DNA of 15,607 nucleotides from Megasphaera elsdenii (GTDB lineage Bacteria; Bacillota; Negativicutes; Veillonellales; Megasphaeraceae), in contig NZ_JAJBQV010000043.1 of the NCBI RefSeq assembly GCF_020539865.1, forward strand, positions 1 through 15,607, in the 5' to 3' direction. The first letter of the stretch is position 1. Each line of letters starts with the position of its first letter. The notes under the pieces are model-generated. The model searched no databases and was not told where the DNA came from. It saw only the letters and a program-made list of their open reading frames with translations. The position numbers were made by a program, and so were the translations under genes. Shown here piece by piece: positions 1 through 7,990 of this stretch.

Positions 1-223
1 TTGTGTAAACTAGCTTCGTCAACTTCCGAGGTGGCGTAAAAGTTGTAAAGTGCTGATATTTTACAAAAAATAAAATAACAATCCAAAGAAACTTTGAACA
101 CCATCTCGACATATTGCCTCAAATATGCAAATCTACCCAATTTTGCTAAAATAAAGGCAATCAATAGTCTATACAATTTGATTTTTTGCCTTGTATGCCA
201 TTCCCCTTCTAGGAGGTCTTATT
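1..223. other. Non-coding left edge upstream of the SDR gene
   Basis: No convincing gene is visible. The first bases (1-11) read TTGTGTAAACT, which resembles the outer terminal repeat of IS256-type elements, but the element itself would lie outside the window. A 7-bp inverted repeat TTGTAAA/TTTACAA lies at 43-49 and 60-66. A TATACA at 170-175 could be a -10 element for the downstream gene, but no good -35 lies at normal spacing. A strong ribosome binding site, AGGAGG at 211-216, precedes the ATG at 224. Confidence 0.4.
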
Positions 224-1027
224 ATGGATTATTTAAGCAATATGTTTTCTTTGAAAGGTAATGTCGCCCTCGTCACGGGCGGTTCTTACGGCATCGGTTT
301 TGCCATTGCCAAAGCGTTAGCCCGCGCTGGCGCCGTGATTGCCTTCAACTGCCGCAGTCAGGAACACCTGGACCAAGCTATGAAGGATTACGAAAAAGAA
401 AGCATCGAAGCGCACGGTTATATTTGCGATGTCACTGATGAACTCCACGTGCAAAAATTAGTCAGTGAAATAGAAAAGACGTTGGGGACTATCGACATCC
501 TCGTCAATAACGCCGGTATCATCAAACGTATCCCCATGTGTGACATGACGACGGAAGAATTCCGCCAGGTCGTCGATATCGACTTAGTCGGCCCATTCAT
601 CGTATCCAAAGCGGTCATCCCCGGCATGATTCGAAAAGGCCACGGCAAAATCATCAATATCTGCTCCATGATGAGCGAATTAGGACGTGAAACCGTGTCG
701 GCTTACGCCGCAGCCAAAGGCGGTCTGAAAATGTTGACCCGTAATATCTGTTCCGAATTCGGCGGAGCTAATATCCAATGTAATGGCATCGGTCCTGGCT
801 ACATTGCAACGCCCCAAACGGCCCCGCTGCGTGAGAAACAGCCTGATGGCTCCCGCCATCCTTTCGACCAGTTCATCGTCTCTAAGACGCCAGCTGGCCG
901 CTGGGGAACGACAGAAGACCTCGAAGGTCCGGCTGTTTTCTTAGCGTCCCATGCTTCGGACTTCGTAAACGGACACATTTTATACGTCGACGGCGGTATC
1001 CTGGCCTACATCGGAAAGCAACCGTAA
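224..1027 (+). CDS. Gluconate 5-dehydrogenase / KduD-type short-chain dehydrogenase
   Basis: A 267-residue classical SDR oxidoreductase of the IdnO/KduD group, cytosolic and NAD(P)-dependent. It interconverts a keto-gluconate or 2-keto-3-deoxygluconate with its 5-keto form. Visible features are the Rossmann TGxxxGIG motif (about residues 18-25), NNAG (95-98), and the catalytic Ser148, Tyr161 and Lys165 (YAAAK). A conserved C-terminal block, PAGRWG then FVNGHILYVDGG, is typical of this group. The start is the ATG at 224, because AGGAGG sits 7 nt upstream; an in-frame TTG at 191 has no ribosome binding site and would add an odd leader. The next genes are kdgK and kdgA relics, so the original role was probably in hexuronate breakdown (KduD activity). 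With those genes broken, its present substrate is uncertain. The frame is intact and full length. Confidence 0.88.
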   Translation: MDYLSNMFSLKGNVALVTGGSYGIGFAIAKALARAGAVIAFNCRSQEHLDQAMKDYEKESIEAHGYICDVTDELHVQKLVSEIEKTLGTIDILVNNAGIIKRIPMCDMTTEEFRQVVDIDLVGPFIVSKAVIPGMIRKGHGKIINICSMMSELGRETVSAYAAAKGGLKMLTRNICSEFGGANIQCNGIGPGYIATPQTAPLREKQPDGSRHPFDQFIVSKTPAGRWGTTEDLEGPAVFLASHASDFVNGHILYVDGGILAYIGKQP

Positions 1028-1038
1028 ACATAAAAACA

Positions 1039-1072
1039 AGGAGCTGCCATATGAGGCAGCTCCTATTCTATT
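1039..1072 (+). terminator. Intergenic hairpin (terminator or attenuator) between SDR gene and kdgK
   Basis: A perfect 10-bp stem, AGGAGCTGCC at 1039-1048 pairing with GGCAGCTCCT at 1055-1064, with a 6-nt loop. The following tract (ATTCTATTT) is only partly T-rich, so termination may be incomplete and kdgK could be transcribed at reduced level. Confidence 0.6.
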
Positions 1073-1097
1073 TAGAATTTTGAAAGGATGAAGAACT

Positions 1098-2022
1098 ATG
1101 AAATCTGGATTAATTCTCGCAGGTGAACCCATGGGCCTCTTGATTGCTCAAAGTGAAGGTTCCCTCGATAGTGTAAGTGGTTATGATTTAGCCGTTGCTG
1201 GCGCAGAATTCAATGTAGCTGTAGGGGTAGCACGTCTGGGGCATCGCGTTACGTACATGACAAAACTCGGTAAAGATCCTTTTGGTCAGCGAATCATCCA
1301 TGTGCTGAACGAAAACAAAATTGGCAATGAATTTGTTGCCTGGAGCGATACGAGAACTGAAAGGACGTGTCAGCCAAGACGATCCGGATATTTTTTATTT
1401 CCGTGCCGGCTCAGCGGCCTCTACATTATCCGTCGAAGATGTCGAAAAAATCCGCTTTGAAGAATACAGCCATATCCATCTGACAGGCATCTTGCCAGCC
1501 CTAAGTGAATCAACGCGGGCTGCTGTTAACTTAATGTTCGATAAGGCTCGTCAGGCAGGCTTGCTGATTACATTTGATCCTAATTTACGGCCTCAGCTCT
1601 GGCCCAATCAAGATGTCATGATTCAGTCCATTAATGACATGGCTTCCAAAGCTGACATCGTTCTTCCGGGAACAGCCGAAGGCAAAATACTCATGGGCAG
1701 TGATGACCCGAAAAAAATCAATGCCTTTTATCGCAACCTGGGAGCTAAAGCCGTTATTACGAAAGTCGGCAGCCAAGGTGCTTATGTAACAACGGAAACT
1801 GAGGAATATCTCGTTCCTAGTTTCAAAGTCGATAAAGTCGTTGATACGGTCGGTGCTGGCGATGGTTTTGCAGCCGGTGTCATTACAGCATTAATGGAAG
1901 GCCTTCCTTTGAAAGAAGCTGTCCGCCGTGGTAATGCCATTGGCGCTATTTAGGTTACCAGCCGGGGAGACAATGAAGGCCTTCCCTATCCCGATCAGTT
2001 AAAAACATTTATGGAAAAATAG
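1098..2022 (+). pseudogene. kdgK: 2-keto-3-deoxygluconate kinase, frameshifted and amber-interrupted
   Basis: A PfkB/ribokinase-family sugar kinase that would phosphorylate KDG to KDPG. The start is the ATG at 1098, behind AAAGGATG. The N-terminal part (GAEFNVAVGVARLG, TKLGKDPFGQ) reads in one frame to about 1352. The rest (LKGRVSQDDPDIFYFRAGS, later the catalytic/anion-hole motif GAGDGFAAGV) reads in another frame from about 1357. Family members usually carry about six more residues at the junction, so I infer a deletion of roughly 14 nt. A TAG at 1951-1953 interrupts the second frame, yet the same frame continues sensibly (VTSRGDNEGLPYPDQ) to a proper TAG at 2020-2022. Family members normally have Gln there, consistent with CAG to TAG. 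With two independent lesions this is a genuine pseudogene, not a single base-calling error. Confidence 0.9.
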
Positions 2023-2031
2023 GAGTAACCC

Positions 2032-2993
2032 ATGATCAGTAAAAATATGAAGAAAATATTTGAAATCGGATTGGTTCCACTTATCGTTTTAGAAGATGCA
2101 CAAGATGCAACTCCTTTTGGTCAAGCCTTGGTCCGTGGCGGCATCCCGATTGCCGAAGTTACCTTCCGTACAGATGCCTGCTTGGATATTATCCGCGCTA
2201 TGAAGACCACCCTGAACTCATCGTCGGTGCTGGCACGGTGCATAATGTAGCTCAGGCGCAAGCCGCTGTAGAAGCAGGCGCTGAATTCATCATCACATCA
2301 GCCTACAATCCTCAAGTTACCAACTGGTGTGTCGAAAATCACATCGATATCATGCCAGGAACTGTATCTCCGGCCGATATCGAAGCAGCTAATGGGTTAG
2401 GGCTGGAAGTTTGTAAGTTTTTCCCAGCTGGGGCATATGGCGGTCCCAAAACTTTAAAAGCCCTTGCCGGGCCCTTTGCCGCCATGAAATTCATTCCAAC
2501 GGGCGGCGTAAATTACGACAATATGAATGAATATCTAGATTTACCGAATGTCGCAGCTGTCGGCGGCAGTTTCATTGCCCCGTCTGATTTAGTCAAAGCT
2601 AAGGATTGGGATGCCATTGCAGCGCACTGCCAAAAAATCGTCTGTCACATGTTAGATTTCACGCTCGGTCACGTCGGCCTACATGTACCCGGCTGTTCTG
2701 AAGCAGAAGCTGTAACCGACGGTCTTTGCCGATTAATGGCCCAGGACAAAATCCCCGGATCTGACAATTTCTTTGCAGGCCCTATCGCTGAAATCTTCGA
2801 CCATGAAATGCCTGGTACGAACGGTCACATCTGCATCGACACACGCGATATGCCCCGCGCCTTAGCTTTCTATCGGCGTCAGGGAATCGCCTTGGATGAA
2901 GAGCATTGCTATCGAGATGAAAAAGGAAATATCAAAGTCGCATTTTTAAAAGAAACTGTAGGAGGTTTCTCCATTCATTTGCGCAGAAAATAA
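2032..2993 (+). pseudogene. kdgA: KDPG/KHG aldolase with C-terminal VOC-like domain, frameshifted
   Basis: The class I aldolase that splits KDPG into pyruvate and glyceraldehyde-3-phosphate. Residues 1-58 (including AEVTFRT) read from the ATG at 2032. The frame is lost at about 2200-2206, where a single missing base (AAGGAC becoming AAGAC) explains the shift. The second frame then gives HPELIVGAGTV, the Schiff-base lysine motif CKFFPAG (about residue 129 of the restored protein) and FIPTGGV. After about residue 205 the restored protein continues with a segment resembling a glyoxalase/VOC fold (GHVGLHVPG, GHICIDTRDMPRALAFYRRQG). The restored length is about 320 residues, longer than a simple Eda of about 210. 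It lies 9 nt downstream of the kdgK stop and was clearly its operon partner. Translation as it stands gives a 72-residue dead product. Confidence 0.88.
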
Positions 2994-3044
2994 AAAAATC
3001 CCCTGGTGCTATCAAAATAATAGATAACATCGGGGGAATTTTTT
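2992..3044. terminator. Bidirectional terminator between kdgA and cyuA
   Basis: An imperfect 15-bp stem (2999-3013 with 3023-3037; two G-T pairs and one mismatch) with a 9-nt A-rich loop. It has T6 after it on the plus strand (3039-3044) and A7 before it (2992-2998), which is T7 for the minus strand. It serves the converging kdgA and cyuA transcripts. Confidence 0.85.
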
Positions 3045-3061
3045 ACATTATACCAGGAGAA

Positions 3062-4381
3062 TTATGCTCCAGCAGCTTCTTTATTTTTGTTCAACATGAT
3101 GTGCAAGACTTCGCAATCGGTCTGCTGCATACCATTGGATGCCAAGAGGCCTACGTTGCGGATACATTCATCAGCCGTATTGGCGACGAGTCCATCCGTA
3201 CCTTCTACGCGGATACCGTCTAAGGCCATAAGGACTGAACGATAGGCAATCTCCGCTGCTGAAGCGACTTTCATGGCACAGCTATCGGCTGCGCCATCAC
3301 AGACCATACCAATAATGCCGCCATTCATAGACGAAATAGCTTTACAAATAGTCTGATACGGCGTCTTGCGGTCGAGGAGCCAGGCCATGCCAGCTGCTGC
3401 CCCCATGGCAGCCGTAACGGTCGCACAAAAAGCAGACAGCTTAGGTAAATAACTGTGAGCATAAATAGCTACCATACTGGCCAAGGCCAGGGCTCGGACA
3501 CGTTCTTCGCCAGAGGCTTTGATATGGTCAGCAACAACAGTCACCGGTTCCGATACGGTGATGCCCTGATTTCCAGAACCAGAATTGGTCATGGCCGGAC
3601 AGGCAGCGCCACCCATGCGGGCATCCGAAGCGGCCACTGTGCGGACTTGGATTTCACGGGCTAAATCGCCTGCCAGCAAACCGTCTTTAATGTGTTTTTC
3701 CATAGTGCAACCAATGCGAAGGCCATATTTTCCAGTCAATCCTTCCTTCGACAAGGCATCGTTCAAATTCTCTGCGTTTTTGATGAATTGAATGTTGGCA
3801 AGAGGAGTATTTTCAGCAAATTTCAAAATGTCTTTGATAGAAAGAGACTGCAAAAAAGCAATCTTATCGACTTCATTATTATCCTGATTTGACTGCTTTT
3901 TAAAAACAACCTGACCATCTTTTTCAATCAAGACAACGTTCGTATGGTTATCAATGATGACGGCGCGAGCATGATGATTTTCTCCATAAACATCAGCTTC
4001 CGAATAAAGGATATGCTTTGTCGTTTCATTGACACCAACGGTAACTTTGCCGTCAGCTACCATTTGTTTTCCTTGGGCTACCACATCAGGCGTCAAGGAT
4101 TTCAGGACCTGGAGGCCTGCGTTAGCATCGCCGCCCAGGGCACCAACAGCAGCAGCAATAGCCAATCCCGGCATGCCGGTGCCTGGAACCATAACGCCCA
4201 TCCCATTTTTCATCAAATTAGCGGAAACAAAGGCTTTGACAGCTTGTACGGGTTCTCCCAATTCTTTCGCCGCTGTAGCCGCTGCAAAAGCCAGGGAAAT
4301 CGGTTCCGTACATCCCGTAGCCGGTTTGATATCTTGCTTCATGATTTCAATCATTTTATTCCACATAGTACATGTTTCCAT
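3062..4381 (-). CDS. cyuA: L-cysteine desulfidase (UPF0597 / CyuA family)
   Basis: A 439-residue cytosolic protein of the UPF0597/YhaM family, related to the L-serine dehydratase alpha fold. CyuA degrades L-cysteine to sulfide, ammonia and pyruvate via 2-aminoacrylate, using a [4Fe-4S] cluster. Visible hallmarks are GCTEP near the N-terminus (Cys24), the GSGNQG glycine loop (about 268-273), and cysteines in SAFCATV (Cys319) and CDGAADSC (Cys361, Cys368), the last three being likely cluster ligands (inference). E. coli YhaM is about the same length. The start is ATG at 4381, with AGGAG 8 nt upstream; a longer start at 4405 would include the ribosome binding site itself. It sits 48 nt behind the transporter gene and is probably co-transcribed with it from the promoter near 5860. 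It could act on serine as well. Confidence 0.9.
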   Translation of the reverse strand: METCTMWNKMIEIMKQDIKPATGCTEPISLAFAAATAAKELGEPVQAVKAFVSANLMKNGMGVMVPGTGMPGLAIAAAVGALGGDANAGLQVLKSLTPDVVAQGKQMVADGKVTVGVNETTKHILYSEADVYGENHHARAVIIDNHTNVVLIEKDGQVVFKKQSNQDNNEVDKIAFLQSLSIKDILKFAENTPLANIQFIKNAENLNDALSKEGLTGKYGLRIGCTMEKHIKDGLLAGDLAREIQVRTVAASDARMGGAACPAMTNSGSGNQGITVSEPVTVVADHIKASGEERVRALALASMVAIYAHSYLPKLSAFCATVTAAMGAAAGMAWLLDRKTPYQTICKAISSMNGGIIGMVCDGAADSCAMKVASAAEIAYRSVLMALDGIRVEGTDGLVANTADECIRNVGLLASNGMQQTDCEVLHIMLNKNKEAAGA

Positions 4382-4429
4382 TATTATCACTCCTAAAAAA
4401 ATCAATCTATAAAATAATCCGTTATAGAC

Positions 4430-5767
4430 TTACGAAAAAGCCAGGAACGGTGAGATAATTAACAAGATGCCCGTCGCAATGATGAGATATAACGAAACGC
4501 CTTTCAAGTCATGCAAGCGCGGCACCCGGTAGACGAGATAAGCCGGAATCAGGCAGCCAATCATGCCAAAGACAGGGCTGCAAATTGAAGTAAAGCTCAA
4601 AACGGGAGCATTGAGGATAATGGCACCCCACGACACGAGGACAGCAAAGACCAGGATACCCAAGGAAACGGCACGTGCATTAATCTTATCTTCTGGCATA
4701 ATGCGTTTCAAGCAGTTCATGGCAATACCGCGGCAGGCTTCGCGGAAGCCAAGGAAGACGCCGAAGAAGGCTGTAACGACAGCAAAAATGTTTAAAATCA
4801 GGCTCATGATCTTAATAGAGGTGCCGGGAATCCCTTGCGCAGCCAATGCCAACGCAGAGATATTATTTTCATAGGCCATAACAGCCTGGTCATGTCCCAT
4901 AGCCATGTTAAAAGAAATGGCGTAGAAAAAGACCGTAACAAAGAGTACGCCAAAGGCGATATTCATAGCCCGCAACGCTTTATATCGAGCCACTTCAATC
5001 GATTTGTTATGCGAACGATAGGAAATAACCATCGGGCTCAAGCTCTGTAAAAATAAAATAGATGTCAGCGTAAAAGGCAGCATGATGATAGTCTGCTTGA
5101 TGAGATAGCCAAAATCGGGAAAACTACCTATATTCGCTAAATTCCAATGCTGGACCATAATCATACCCAAAACAGCTACGACGCACAGCTTCGTCAAGAC
5201 CATTAGCGTAGAAATCTTGAAGAGTACTTTTTCGCCACGAGAAGCAATGGCTACGAGGGCACAAATAATGGCCAACCCGTATAACGGATTTTTAGCCAGT
5301 GAATGGTCCGTCACGCCAAAGGTGACTAAGAAGGAAGCACTGTCATTATTGATGGCCGTCGAATAGACGAATACCCAGATAATGAGCATCAGGAAGTAAA
5401 GAAGACCTAAGAACAGGCCCCAGTTCTTGCCCAAGTAGTTGCCAATGACACTAGGATAATCTTCACATCTTTCAGATTTTGCCAGAGTATTAATGAATAA
5501 TCGCTGGAAAAGGTACATAGCCGGATAACCGATAATAGATGACAAGAGATAAATCCAAATCCCTGCCAAGCCTACCTGTACCGGTAAAAATACGATGCCT
5601 GCACCGATAGCCATGCCGATACTCATAATGACCCATCCCCAGTCGGTACTGTCAAACTTGACGGCTTCTTTCCACTGGGCTTTGGTCATACCCGCTTTTT
5701 CCCATCGGGTCAACTTTTCTTTCCCCAAAGTTTGTCCTTTATCAGGACACTGAACTGTCTGTTCCAT
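4430..5767 (-). CDS. cyuP: Cysteine/serine importer, HAAAP (SdaC/CyuP) family
   Basis: A 445-residue integral membrane protein with about 11 hydrophobic segments, ending in a membrane helix. It is very close in style to E. coli YhaO/CyuP: KFDSTDWGWVIMSIGMAIGA, then LQSLSPMVISYRS, ARYKALRAMNIAFG and a C-terminal LIISPFLAFS. HAAAP carriers import an amino acid with a cation; CyuP takes up cysteine, and pairing with cyuA supports cysteine as substrate here. The start is ATG at 5767, with AGGAG 9 nt upstream. The order transporter then desulfidase is the same as in the E. coli cyuPA operon. Transcription likely begins at the extended -10 promoter near 5860, leaving a leader of about 90 nt. Serine/threonine transport is the main alternative. 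Confidence 0.9.
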   Translation of the reverse strand: MEQTVQCPDKGQTLGKEKLTRWEKAGMTKAQWKEAVKFDSTDWGWVIMSIGMAIGAGIVFLPVQVGLAGIWIYLLSSIIGYPAMYLFQRLFINTLAKSERCEDYPSVIGNYLGKNWGLFLGLLYFLMLIIWVFVYSTAINNDSASFLVTFGVTDHSLAKNPLYGLAIICALVAIASRGEKVLFKISTLMVLTKLCVVAVLGMIMVQHWNLANIGSFPDFGYLIKQTIIMLPFTLTSILFLQSLSPMVISYRSHNKSIEVARYKALRAMNIAFGVLFVTVFFYAISFNMAMGHDQAVMAYENNISALALAAQGIPGTSIKIMSLILNIFAVVTAFFGVFLGFREACRGIAMNCLKRIMPEDKINARAVSLGILVFAVLVSWGAIILNAPVLSFTSICSPVFGMIGCLIPAYLVYRVPRLHDLKGVSLYLIIATGILLIISPFLAFS

Positions 5768-5851
5768 TCTATCAATCTCCTTTTATAGTGTAATCCCTTC
5801 ATTCCACACAAGATACCGTCATTGCCTATACGCTTGTATGCCCCTCTTTTT

Positions 5852-5871
5852 TAATAAAATATTATCATAAT
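5852..5871 (-). promoter_or_regulatory. Putative operator over the cyuP -10, shared with ridA and the regulator
   Basis: The plus-strand sequence TAATAAAATATTATCATAAT overlaps the -10 of cyuP. It matches 18 of 20 bases at 8579-8598 (ridA), and 17 of 20 bases at 7953-7972 (regulator gene). The core is a near-palindrome of the form TRATAAAATTTTATYA. I infer a common operator, possibly for the YheO-type regulator encoded at 7228-7929. Confidence 0.5.
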
Positions 5872-5887
5872 AATAATTATTTTGCAA
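5859..5887 (-). promoter_or_regulatory. cyuP promoter
   Basis: On the minus strand TTGCAA (5882-5887), 17 nt, then an extended -10 TGA-TAATAT (hexamer at 5859-5864). It drives cyuP and probably cyuA. No gene lies in 5768-6073 (306 nt). That stretch holds this promoter, two upstream copies of TTTTTGTAATG (5903-5913 and 5934-5944, 31 nt apart) and the terminator at 5955-6000. Confidence 0.75.
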
Positions 5888-5954
5888 TATTTTGATTTTG
5901 CATTTTTGTAATGAACAATAGCCAATAGTTGTGTTTTTGTAATGTACTTTTAAG

Positions 5955-6000
5955 GTCAAAAAATATCCTGTCAAAAGCAAAATATTTTAGCAGGATATTT
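5955..6000 (-). terminator. Terminator behind the DUF4143 ATPase relic
   Basis: A perfect 10-bp inverted repeat, AAATATCCTG (5961-5970) and CAGGATATTT (5991-6000), with a 20-nt AT-rich loop. On the minus strand it is followed by a run of six T. It would insulate cyuP from the relic upstream. Confidence 0.6.
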
Positions 6001-6073
6001 ATAATCTCGTTATATTTACTTTCTTACTAAGAGACAAATTCTAAGAAAAACCAATAAAACTTCAACCACTCAT

Positions 6074-6835
6074 TCATTGAATCCAGCGAACAGCAAACAA
6101 GGTAATATTCGTTACCCATTCCTGTTCCTGATAATCACTCATGGAAAATCGGATAGCTTTGGCTGGATGATACTTTTCAACATAGGCCTTTAAGCTTTTC
6201 GATCGTAAATTCTGTTCCGCTTTCACTTCCAGAGGAAGGACCTCTTTCCCTTTCTGAATCATGAAATCAATTTCATAGCGATTACTGGAAGAAGTAAAAT
6301 AATACGGTTCATACGACGTTTCAGAAAGCAATTGCTGACAAACATACTGCTCTGTCAAAGCCCCTTTAAACTCTACAAAAATATCGTTTCCATCTAAAAG
6401 GGAATGAACGTCCAATTCGCTAATAGCTGCTAGTAACCCTACATCTAAGAAAAAAAGTTTATATGCGTTCTGTTCAGCATATGCTTTGAGTGGCATGGCT
6501 GGTTTGGAAACACGGTTCACTTTAGCAATCAATCCGCAGTCGACAAGCCATTCTACAGCAATTTCAAAATCTTTAGACCGGGCCCCTTTTTTGACCTGAC
6601 CAAAGAAGAATTTCTTATTTTCTTTCGCTAACTGAATCGGGATGGCATTCCATACCATTCGGACACGAGGAATCTCTGCCGTGATGATATGCTTACTAAA
6701 ATCCGCTTCATATAAGGTAATCAAGTCGCTTTGAATCTGCCGTATCGCACTATAATCAGACGTTTCTACAAAAGCGGCTACCGCTTCCGGCATACCACCG
6801 ATATAATAATAATTCTTGAGCCATGTGACAAAACT
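6074..6835 (-). pseudogene. ATP-binding protein with DUF4143, N-terminally truncated
   Basis: An open frame encodes about 250 residues matching the C-terminal two-thirds of the AAA_14/DUF4143 ATPase family. The family's typical GGMPEAV is at the left edge. Then come a winged-helix-like middle (LVDCGLIAKVNRV), KLFFLDVGLLAA, and the restriction-like nuclease fold signature YEIDFMI, followed by LPLEVKAEQN. The Walker A/B ATPase domain expected before GGMPEAV is absent. The frame meets a TGA at 6836-6838 just upstream of SFVTWLKNYYYIGG, so homology runs back past the first ATG (6793) into a broken end. Family members are usually more than 400 residues. I therefore call it a relic; its own promoter and ribosome binding site are missing. 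Confidence 0.75.
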
Positions 6836-6858
6836 TCAAGCTTGCAGGCTGCCTTGGG

Positions 6859-6888
6859 GGCTCAGCGCTTCTATGAAGCGAGCCTTTT
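6859..6888. other. Hairpin at the junction of two gene relics
   Basis: GGCTC-AGC-GCTTC, loop TAT, GAAGC-GAGCC (6859-6884; AGC is a 3-nt bulge) is followed on the plus strand by TTTT. It lies exactly where the truncated ATPase relic and the next relic meet. No plus-strand gene needs a terminator here, so it may be a scar of a rearrangement. Confidence 0.35.
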
Positions 6889-6896
6889 AGCCCATT

Positions 6897-7226
6897 TTAG
6901 AAGCCGGCTTTGGCCAATTCGTCTTTCATGGCACGGCGTTTCCGGTAAGTTTCCCGCCATTCTTGGGCGATTTTGCGGGCTATGTTCAAGCCTTCGGGAT
7001 AGGTGCTAAGTTTTTTCAGGTAAACGATGCAATCTCGATATTGATTGCGGCTATTCAGTCCAGGCATGGCCTTTTTCACATAGGCTGCATAGTAATCCCG
7101 GATTTCATTGCTTCATAGTGCTCGATTTCCGCATCAATCCGTTCAAGCTTTCATTTCAAGGACGCCAGGTCATCGAAGTCATGATACAGCACTTCTTCAT
7201 AATAGCGTTCAATCCATTTTCTTCCA
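6897..7226 (-). pseudogene. C-terminal relic of a helical protein (possibly SWIM zinc-finger family)
   Basis: Minus-strand translation starting right after the regulator stop gives KWIERYYEEVLYHDFDDLASLK, then a TGA, then KLERIDAEIEHYEAM. A frameshift near 7105-7120 follows, then EIRDYYAAYVKKAMPGLN and on to a C-terminus WRETYRKRRAMKDELAKAGF with a TAA at 6897-6899. The charged helical repeats and the ending resemble the C-terminal region of SWIM zinc-finger family proteins in Firmicutes; this is from memory and tentative. The catalytic or zinc-binding part is missing. At least one stop and one frameshift in about 110 codons make this a decayed fragment. Confidence 0.55.
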
Positions 7227-7227
7227 C

Positions 7228-7929
7228 CTATACGTTATGATTTTCTTTCTTGATACGGTTCAAGTAACGGTAAATCGTCGGCTCTGATACGCCCAGGACC
7301 TGGGCCAAGGCATAGACGCTGCCCTTGAGAACGAAGAGCCCGTTTTTGTAGAGGTCTTCTACGACGACTAGCCGTTCTTTTTGTGAAAGGCGTTTGGCAT
7401 CGGCTGCATAAGGCTGCAGCGCCCGCTGGATTAGGTGCTGAATGGCATCGTCTACGGTCGGATACATGCTCTCTGAAATCTCAACACCAAGGAAATGGTC
7501 ATCACCATTCTTCAAGCCCGGCGGAACCACACCGGACAGCTTTTTTTCCGTATCCATGAGAATTAAGGCATCCAACTGTTTCCGCACGTCCAAATAGTGC
7601 TGGACGTCGTAGTTCAGGCAGAGCGCCCCGATGATGTTATCGGCCTCATCATGAATGAAGAACGTCGAAGACCGCAAGGTATGGCCATTGATGCTCTTTC
7701 CGTAGTAATTGGTCATGTACTCCTGATCCCGTTTTTTACCGACCTGCATGAGTTTCAGAATGAAATCCGTCGCCGGAGCACCGAGCTTGCGGCTACTGAT
7801 ATCGCCATTGGCAATGGCGATGACCGACTCCTCAGGATGGCGCAAATCATGCAGGACAACTTCGCACTCCTTTCCCAACGCGGCTCCTAAAAAAGGAACG
7901 ATATGTTTATACATTTCTAAAATACCCAC
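7228..7929 (-). CDS. YheO-type PAS / helix-turn-helix transcriptional regulator
   Basis: A 233-residue DNA-binding regulator. Residues 1 to about 120 match the YheO-like PAS domain (PYKHIVPFLG-like opening MYKHIVPFLG, CEVVLHDLRHPEESVIAIANG, SSTFFIHDEADNIIGALCLNYD). Residues about 180-228 form the YheO-type HTH (LSQKERLVVVEDLYKNG, then VYALAQVLGVSEPTIYRYLNRIKK). The start is GTG at 7929, with AGGAGG 9 nt upstream; the ATG at 7914 would cut into the conserved N-terminus. It has its own promoter (7960-7989) directly behind the ridA terminator. That promoter carries the same operator-like sequence as those of ridA and cyuP, suggesting autoregulation and control of the cysteine genes. The ligand is unknown; an amino acid or its breakdown product is a reasonable inference. 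Confidence 0.85.
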   Translation of the reverse strand: MGILEMYKHIVPFLGAALGKECEVVLHDLRHPEESVIAIANGDISSRKLGAPATDFILKLMQVGKKRDQEYMTNYYGKSINGHTLRSSTFFIHDEADNIIGALCLNYDVQHYLDVRKQLDALILMDTEKKLSGVVPPGLKNGDDHFLGVEISESMYPTVDDAIQHLIQRALQPYAADAKRLSQKERLVVVEDLYKNGLFVLKGSVYALAQVLGVSEPTIYRYLNRIKKENHNV

Positions 7930-7952
7930 GACGTCACTCCTCCTATTTAGTA

Positions 7953-7989
7953 TAAGAAAATTTTATCACAATGAGAATATGTAGGGCAA
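7953..7989 (-). promoter_or_regulatory. Regulator-gene promoter with shared operator
   Basis: Minus strand: TTGCCC (7984-7989), 18 nt, extended -10 TGA-TAAAAT (hexamer at 7960-7965). The operator-like sequence TAAGAAAATTTTATCACAAT lies at 7953-7972. A -35 just next to the ridA terminator T-run shows the two units are tightly packed but separately transcribed. Confidence 0.65.
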
Positions 7990-7990
7990 G

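Noticed and set aside
191..223. Upstream TTG start for the SDR gene
   Set aside because: The AGGAGG at 211-216 lies inside this extension and points to ATG at 224.
1039..1072. Riboswitch in the SDR-kdgK gap
   Set aside because: The gap is only about 70 nt and holds a single simple hairpin, too little for a known aptamer.
3944..4396. A 150-codon plus-strand frame opposite cyuA
   Set aside because: cyuA is intact on the minus strand, and the shadow has an unnatural composition and no ribosome binding site.
6859..6888. Functional plus-strand terminator
   Set aside because: No plus-strand gene precedes it, and it lies between two minus-strand relics.
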